Assembly: GCA_030685235.1 (NCBI GenBank)
Contig: MU839137.1
Span: forward strand, 217,261 to 281,260
Direction: 5' to 3'
Length of the DNA: 64,000 nucleotides
DNA from: Copromyces sp. CBS 386.78
Taxonomy: Eukaryota > Ascomycota > Sordariomycetes > Sordariales > Sordariaceae
Shown: positions 57,658 through 64,000 of the stretch, in pieces
Position numbering within the stretch: position 1 is the first letter of the stretch
How the letters are laid out: the number at the start of each line of letters is the position of its first letter
Program-made: the position numbers and the translations under genes
The notes under the pieces: model-generated
What the model was told of the DNA's origin: nothing
Seen by the model: the letters and a program-made list of their open reading frames with translations, nothing else
Databases searched by the model: none

Positions 57658-58062
57658 CACCCCTTTAAATCCGGCGCACAAACCGCACTAGATCTACCTA
57701 GAAATGCTTTGAAATCCTTCCAAAACTGGCCAAAAATAATGCTATTCCTTAATATAATCCCTAATTGTTCCTTATTACAATAGTTTTTAAACTATTACTC
57801 GTAAGAGCCATCAATAAATATACTCGCCGTTTTATTACCCGTATCCTCCTCACCAGAATCCTCTACACCCTTAGAGCGCCTTACAACGATATTTCCGTTA
57901 TTAAACTCTCGTAATTAAATCGGTAGCCGCTATAATTCTACAAATCCTAACTATTTTAACGAAATTAAATAAACTATAGGAAGGAAACTCTTCGTAAGCC
58001 CGTCAACGATCTACTCCTTAATTAGTACGTATACTACATTAACTAATTTCCTTTTTTATATT
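57506..58062 (-). mobile_element. 3' end of a second Ty1/copia element (LTR plus RNase H C-terminus), truncated by the gypsy copy
   Basis: On the minus strand, translation from 58055 down through stops gives KLVNVVYVLIKE...VDGLTKSFLP..LKQLGFVE-type text, the C-terminal copia RNase H block. A polypurine tract AAAGGGGTG is followed directly by a 152 bp sequence (57657-57506) that starts TATTAG (from TGTTAG) and ends CTTTCA, fitting an LTR. The upstream part is missing; gypsy sequence begins at 58063. Confidence 0.6.
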
Positions 58063-58301
58063 TATCACGGGTAGAGGGCGAAAGGTTGAGTATAAATATA
58101 AATATACGTAATTGCACGAGGAGAGGAAAGGAAGAGAAGTGCAGAGGTACATTCGGGAAATGGGCTTTTATAGGATTCGAACTATAAACCCCTAATAAGT
58201 CCATAGCGGGAAGCCGCAACCAATCAACCGAAATAATAATATATAGTCTCAGAGAACTACTATTACCAATATATATAATACAAGCTAACCCTATAATATT
58301 A
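58063..58301 (-). repeat. 3' LTR of gypsy copy A
   Basis: Begins TAATATTATAGGG after a purine tract (AGGCAGGAG) and ends CTACCCGTGATA. It matches 62795-63034 in inverse orientation. It contains a tRNA-like T-arm at about 58168-58185. Confidence 0.8.
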
Positions 58302-60357
58302 CTCCTGCCTAAAAAAAGCTATATAGCTAATTAAAATTATATAAAATAATAAATAACCCTATTAAACGTTTAATCCAACCGTAAAAAACTTTTATAGCCG
58401 CTAATTGCAATAACTTCCTTTCGTACTTTATTCGTAGAGTTTCTACTTCTACAACTAGTTTTAATATCTCCTCCGCCTTTAAAGTCCTCTTCCGCTTCCG
58501 CTCTATTGCTAACCAATCTAAAGGTACTAGAACTTCTAAGTATATTTCGTAACATTACCGTATTATATTAAAGGATATAATTATATTAGTATACGGCTAT
58601 TATAAAAGTTAATAAAATAGTACCTAAATAACGAAATATTCCTAACGACCGTTAGCCGCTTTACAATAGCTATTAATCTTAATAAAATCCTATTCTACCG
58701 AATCCTCTTTATTATTAGTCTTTCTTATACTACGATTTTAATTTATATAAACGTCCCTTTATACTTCTAACTATCCTAAAATACCTACTTCAACCTATAA
58801 TTTAATTTTATTAATGTAAAAAGTCGGGCTATATTTTATATTAATAGGGAATTTAAATATAATTCTATAGCTATCCGCTTTAATAATTTCGAACGGGCCT
58901 TTATAAAAGGGGGTAAATTTTACGTATAATCGGCCAATATTGAAATTTTCCGTATTAAATAGGACTTTATTTCTTATTTTATATTTCGGGGTATTTATCC
59001 TTTAAATATTAACGTTAGCTTCGTACTATTACTAAATTTAATTTATTTAATTTATAACGTATTCTAATACTTTCTTAAAATAATTAGCAATTTCGTTCGC
59101 TTTAAAATATTCCGCTTATTATTAAATTAATAAATTTAGCGGGTATAATTTCGCTAATTTAACGCCTATACGAGGGTAAAAACTGTAGTTAATAAAGAAA
59201 AGGGATATTTCCGTTATTTTTAAAACTAAATTATTACTAGTAAATTCCGCGATTAGTAATTAATTTACTTAATTATCTTATACCTAATTAATATAAAGGT
59301 AAAAATATTTTTCTATTTCCGTATTAATATATTCCGTCTAACTATTAATAATTAAATAGAATGTAGAAGAAAGTTTAAGAATAATTTTTAAATGGGAAAA
59401 TAAAACTTTCTAAAACTATAAAATAAATTAAAAGCTTCGGTCCGACATAATAGAATCTAGAAGGCCGTAAATATTATAAATTCTCTTAATAAATTAATCC
59501 GCTAATTCTTCGGCCGTAAAACCGATAATAGGAATAAAATATCGTATTTTCGTTAAATAATTAATAATAACGGCTACGTATTTAAACTTTTAACTCCGGC
59601 GTATATAAGGAGTTAAAAAGGTAATATAATCTATAAAAATATCCTTCTATAATATAAAAAGTACTGTTAACAGCTTTAAAAAATTATATAGAGAGTATTA
59701 TAATAGTTTAGATTTAATATATAGTAAGTAGGCCTTATAATAGGCTTTAACGGTATTAAATATCTTTAATTAGAAGAAAAATTAAGAAAGTAATAAATAA
59801 ATCTTTTTACGACTTAGGTAACTAGTAGAAAGCGAATTATATACGTAGCGGAAGAATTAGAATTAAAATTTAATATTATTAAAATCGACGATAATAACGC
59901 TTTAAAAATAAATTTATCCCTATATTACCTTATATTTAATAAAAGATATTTTCTTTAATTAATCTTTTACTTCCTTAAATTATATACGGCGACCGGAATC
60001 CAATAGGCAAGCGAATAAATCTTATAAAAATATTGATTTCTTATAATTCTCCGTAATTAAATTATTAATAAATTTATTTTCTATTACTTCTAAATTGTAA
60101 ATATATTCGGTACTAACGTTAATAACCTCTTTTCTACTCTTTAAAATAAAAGTTCTATTTACGAAAATATTATAATCGAATAAAATTTTATTTTTAATTA
60201 ATAATCGTTCGTCGGCCTTATTTTTAGGTAGGTCTTCCGGCTTCTTATTTAAAGCGTTAAAGCGTACTTACAACGAACCTAGTTAGTATTTAATTATAAA
60301 ATTAAATTAGGAAAAGAAATAGGATTACTATATATAGCGGAGAATTAATTATTTATT
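58063..60357 (-). mobile_element. Gypsy copy A: 3' half of a Ty3/gypsy element, inverted
   Basis: From right to left on the minus strand it contains the RNase H end, integrase, a C-terminal domain and a 239 bp LTR (58301-58063). It is the reverse complement of 60790-63034 with mostly transition differences. The same family reads more completely in copy B. All frames contain many stops. Confidence 0.85.
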
Positions 60358-62583
60358 AATTTATATAAATTAATTAAGAAAATAGCGGTATAGGAATAGG
60401 AGGAACGGTATTAAAGATCCTTCGAAGTATTAAAGAAGGCTTTTACAAATAGACCCGTACTTCGGATTTATAATTAATTAAAATAAACCGTCGTAAAAAC
60501 AGATACTTCTAATTAAATATATAGAGGTATATTATTATAATATAATAATAATAATATCCTTCGCCTTATCGCCTACTTTAATTAACAGTATTCTTTAGCC
60601 GAATATAATTACAATATTTATAATAAAGAATTATTCGCTATTATTAAAGCTTTAGAAGAGTAGCGTCCTAAATTCGAAGGGGTATAATAATTATTCGAAG
60701 TCCTTATAAACTATAAAACTTTAAAGACTTTTATAATTAATAAATAACTAATTCCCCGCTATATACGGTAATTTTATTTCCTTTCCCAATTTAATTTTAT
60801 AATTAAATACCGACCGGGTTCGTTGTAAGTACGCCCTAACGCTTTAAGTAAGAAGCCGGAGGACTTACTTAAAGACGAGGCCGACGAGTAGTTATTAGTT
60901 AGAAATAAGGTTTTATTCGATTATAATATTTTTGTAAATGGAGCTTTCGTTTTAAAAAACGGAAAGGAGGTTATTAACGTTAATACCGAATATATTTACG
61001 ATTTAGAAGTAATAAATAATAAGTCTACTAATAATTTAATTATAGAAAATTATGAGAAATCGGTATTTTTATAAGACTTGCTCGCTTGCTTATCGGACTC
61101 CGGTTGCTATATATAGTTTAAGGAGGTAAAGGATTATTTAAAGAAGGTATTTTTCGTTAAATATAGGGTAATATAAGGATGAATATACTTTCGAAGTACT
61201 ATTATTATTAACTTTAATAATATTGAATTTTAGTTTTAACTCTTCCGCCGTATATACAATTCGCTGTTTACTAATTACCCGGGTCGTAAAAAGACTTATT
61301 TATTATTCTTTCAATCTTTCTTCTAATTAGGGATATTTAGTACTATTAAGGCCTATTATAAGGCCTGCCTACTATATACTAAATTTAAACCGTTACGATA
61401 TTCCTTTTATAGATTTTTAAAACCGCTAGCGGTACTTTTCGCCCTATAAAAGGATATTTCTATAAATTATATTACCCCTTTAACGCCTTACGTACGTCGG
61501 AAATAGGAGTTTAAATACGTAGCCGTCGTTATTAACCGCTTAATAAAAATATAATACTTTATTCCTATAATTAGCTTTACAGCCGAGGAATTAGTAGACC
61601 GGTTTATTAAAAAGATTTATAATATTTATAATTTACCGGACTCTATTATATTAAATTATAGCTCCCAATTCGTTTTATAATTTTAGAAAACTCTATCTTC
61701 CTATTTAAAAATAATTTTTAAATTTTCTTCCGTATTCTATCCAATTACTAACGGCTAAACGGAGCGTATTAATACGGAAATAGAAAAATATTTTTATTTC
61801 TATATTAATTAGGCGTAGAACGACTAAGTAAATTAGCTCCTAATTATAGAGTTTACTAATAATAACCTAATTTCTAAAATAATAGGAATATTTCCTTTCT
61901 TTACTAATTACAATTTCTACTTTCGAATAGGTATTAAATTAGCGAGGCTATATCCGCTAGACTTATTAATTTAATAATAAGCGGAGTATTTTAAAATTAA
62001 CGAAGTAACTAACTATTTTAAAAAGGTATTAGAATATATTATAGATTAAGTAAAATAAATTTAATAATAGTATGAAGCTAACGCTAATATTCGACGAACG
62101 AATATTCTAAAATATAAAGTAAGAGATAAAATCCTATTCAATACGGAGAACTTCGATATTGGCCGCCCGTATATAAAGCTTACCCCCTTTTATAAAAGCC
62201 CGTTCGAAATTATTAAAGCGGATAGTTACAAAATTACGCTTAGACTCCCCGTTAATATAAAATATAGCCCGACTTTCTACGTTAATAAAATTAAATTATA
62301 GGCCGAAGTAGGTATTCCGGGATAATTAGAAGTATAAAGGGACGTTCGTATAAACTAAAGTCGTAATATAAAAAAGATTAATAATAAAGAGGATTTAATA
62401 GAATAGAATTTCATTAAAATCGATAGCTACCGCAAAGCGGCCAATAGTCGTTAAGAATATTTCGTTATTTAAGTATTACTTTATTAGCCTTTATAGTAGC
62501 CGCGTACTAATATAACTATATCCTTTAATATAATATAGTAATTTTATAAAATATACCCGGAAGTTTTAACACTCCTAAATTAA

Positions 62584-62769
62584 TTGGTAGTAGAGCGGAA
62601 GCGGAGGAGGATTCTAGAGGCGGAAGAGATATTAAAGCTAACTATAAAAGCGGAAATTCCGCGAATAAAGTACAAAAGGAAATCGCCGCAATTAGCGGCT
62701 ATAGAAGTTTTTCACAGTTGGATTAAACGTTTAATAGGGTTATCTATTATTTTATATAATTTTAGTTAG
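62584..62769 (+). pseudogene. Open remnant at the 3' end of gypsy copy B pol
   Basis: A 61-codon open stretch rich in Lys, Arg, Glu and Ile lies at the end of the element before the LTR. An inverted counterpart exists at 58370-58555 in copy A, so it is conserved element sequence and not a host gene. Confidence 0.55.
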
Positions 62770-62794
62770 CTATATAGCTTTTTTTAGGTAGGGG

Positions 62795-63034
62795 TAATAT
62801 TATAGGGTTAGCCTATATTATATATACTAGTAATAGTAGCTCTCTAAAACTATATATTACTATTTCGGTTAATTGGCTGCGGCCTCCCGCTATAGACCTA
62901 CTAGGGGTTCATAGCTCGAGTCCCATAAAAGCCCATCTCCCGAGTACACCTCTGCACTTCTCTTCCTTTCCTCTCCTCGTACAATTACGCATATCTACAT
63001 TTACACTCAACCTCTCGCCCTCTACCCGTGATAT
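62795..63034 (+). repeat. 3' LTR of gypsy copy B
   Basis: 240 bp following the polypurine tract AGGTAGGGG, with the same ends as the copy A LTR. It diverges from copy A immediately after CCCGTGATA, which sets the LTR boundary. Confidence 0.8.
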
Positions 63035-63257
63035 CTTAAATGTAAGGTATAAACCTTCCTCTATATCCTTCTACGTCCTATTTTTTATAGTAGTGGCCGT
63101 CTTTTACCGTACTAAATAGTTAGAGTAGCGCTATAATAGTTTGGAGGCTGCTAGAGCTAGCGTTATTGTTAATATTAGGGTATTAGCGGCGAAGCGTTTA
63201 AAAACCCTTTAGACTTCTAAGGGAATTAGTTTATCCGGGTATTTATAGTAGAACTAT
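63035..63257. other. AT-rich spacer between gypsy copies B and C
   Basis: About 220 bp of RIP-like sequence with no recognisable domain or repeat. Confidence 0.4.
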
Positions 63258-63897
63258 TAAAGATAATCTTTAATTAATCTTTTATTTCTTTAAATTAAAT
63301 ATAGCGGCTAAGGTCCGATAGGTAGGCGAATAGGTCTTATAAGAATATTGACTTTTCTTAATTTTTTATAATTAAATCGTTAATAAATTTATTATTTATT
63401 ATTTTTAAATTGTAAATATATTTGGTTTTAATATTAATAACTTCTTTTCTACTCTTTAGAACGAAAGTTCCGTTTACGAAGATATTATAATCGAATAAAA
63501 TTTTATTTTTAATTAATAGCCGTTCGTTAGTTTCGTCCTTAGGTAAATCTTCCGGTTTTTTATTTAAAGTGTTAGGGCGTACTTATAATAAACCCGGTCG
63601 GTATTTAATTATAAAATTAAATTAAGATAGGAATTAGAATTACTATATATAGTGAAAAATTAATTAATTATTAGTTGTAAAAGTTTTTAAAGTTTTATAA
63701 TTTATAAGGATTTTAATTAATTATTATACTTCTTCGAACTCGGGGCGTTATTCTTCTAGGGCTTTAATAATAGCGAATAATTCTTTATTATATATATTAT
63801 AATTATATTCGGCTAAAGAGTACTATTAATTAAAATAGGTAATAGGGCGAAGGATATTATTATTATTATATTATAATAATATACTTCTATAAGCCTA
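63258..63897 (-). mobile_element. Gypsy copy C: RNase H fragment of the same family
   Basis: The minus strand matches about 60510-61150 of copy B, and the plus strand is a direct repeat of 59950-60350 of copy A. It has no LTR. It ends abruptly at 63897, where GC-normal DNA begins. Confidence 0.8.
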
Positions 63898-64000
63898 ATT
63901 AGAAATGAGAATGTCTTTTCGCACCGTAATGAATGTCTTCCGGCACCGTAGCCCCACCCACTTACACCCTTCCCGCGCGCTAATGCACCCCAAAATTTTT
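63898..64000. other. GC-normal DNA at the right end of the window
   Basis: Holds two imperfect copies of a 22-24 bp unit ending CACCGT (63900-63945) right at the transposon border; no gene is visible. Confidence 0.4.

Larger units (their letters stand above)
60370..63034 (+). mobile_element. Gypsy copy B: 3' half of a Ty3/gypsy element
   Basis: Read through stops, it starts inside the reverse transcriptase/RNase H junction (FEVLKKAF near 60420, then YNNNNILRLIAYF), and continues with RNase H (YNIYNKELFAIIKALEE near 60615; IKYRPGS near 60810). Integrase follows: PGRKKTY near 61290, ITPLTPYVRRK near 61480, AEELVDRFIKKIYNIYNLPD near 61585 and TERIN near 61765. The C-terminal domain (VRDKILFNTENFDIGRPY near 62125) and the 240 bp LTR end the element. 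The catalytic Asp residues are lost and the 5' half is absent. Confidence 0.88.

Noticed and set aside
1..64000. CRISPR arrays, bacterial operons, Shine-Dalgarno sites, prophage
   Set aside because: The intron-bearing genes, the tRNA intron and RIP-mutated retrotransposons show a eukaryotic fungal nuclear genome; no regularly spaced repeats or prokaryotic signals were seen.

Overview
The window looks like nuclear DNA of a filamentous ascomycete, most likely Neurospora or a close Sordariales relative. The genes have short introns (50-154 nt) with GT donors, CTAAC/CTGAC-type branch points and AG acceptors. Intergenic DNA of normal GC is interrupted by very AT-rich blocks full of stop codons. 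Repeat copies inside those blocks differ from each other by C/T and G/A transitions, the signature of repeat-induced point mutation (RIP). The organism is inferred; no marker in the window names it.

Four AT-rich blocks are mobile-element graveyards. (1) 1410-6161 is a 4.75 kb element with 65 bp inverted ends, a ruined Tc1/IS630-type transposase and a second long ruined reading frame of unknown function. (2) 26632-34901 is a complete but dead Ty3/gypsy retrotransposon with 167 bp LTRs and a GGAAC target duplication. (3) 42794-48718 is a complete but dead Ty1/copia retrotransposon with 166 bp LTRs and a TTATC duplication, inserted 135 bp upstream of the OGFOD1/Tpa1-like gene. (4) 57506-63897 is a nested pile: a copia 3' end, two gypsy 3' halves in inverted orientation forming a palindrome of about 2.2 kb per arm, and a third fragment of the same gypsy family. 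A separate 581 bp MITE with perfect 90 bp inverted ends (39371-39951) has escaped RIP.

The GC-normal stretches hold these supportable genes: an intron-containing tRNA-Ile(AAU); a very long, disordered RING E3 ligase with San1-like architecture; a membrane-anchored polysaccharide deacetylase; a Clr5-like/ankyrin protein; a PLP enzyme of the Cys/Met (trans-sulfuration) family; a conserved fungal protein of unknown function; an Ofd1/Tpa1/OGFOD1-type 2-oxoglutarate dioxygenase; a degenerate 2EXR-domain gene; a Pth11/rhodopsin-like seven-helix membrane protein; a pisatin-demethylase-like cytochrome P450; and ribulose-phosphate 3-epimerase. They do not form an obvious cluster or pathway. Several sit in convergent pairs: deacetylase/ankyrin, PLP enzyme/unknown protein, 2EXR/rhodopsin-like with 22 bp between stops, and P450/epimerase.

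Large gene-poor stretches (1-1409, 6162-9158, 9261-11215, 15241-21589, 51622-54078) contain only short ORFs that I cannot support as genes. Exon boundaries were read by eye and checked by reading frame; no transcript or homology search was available.
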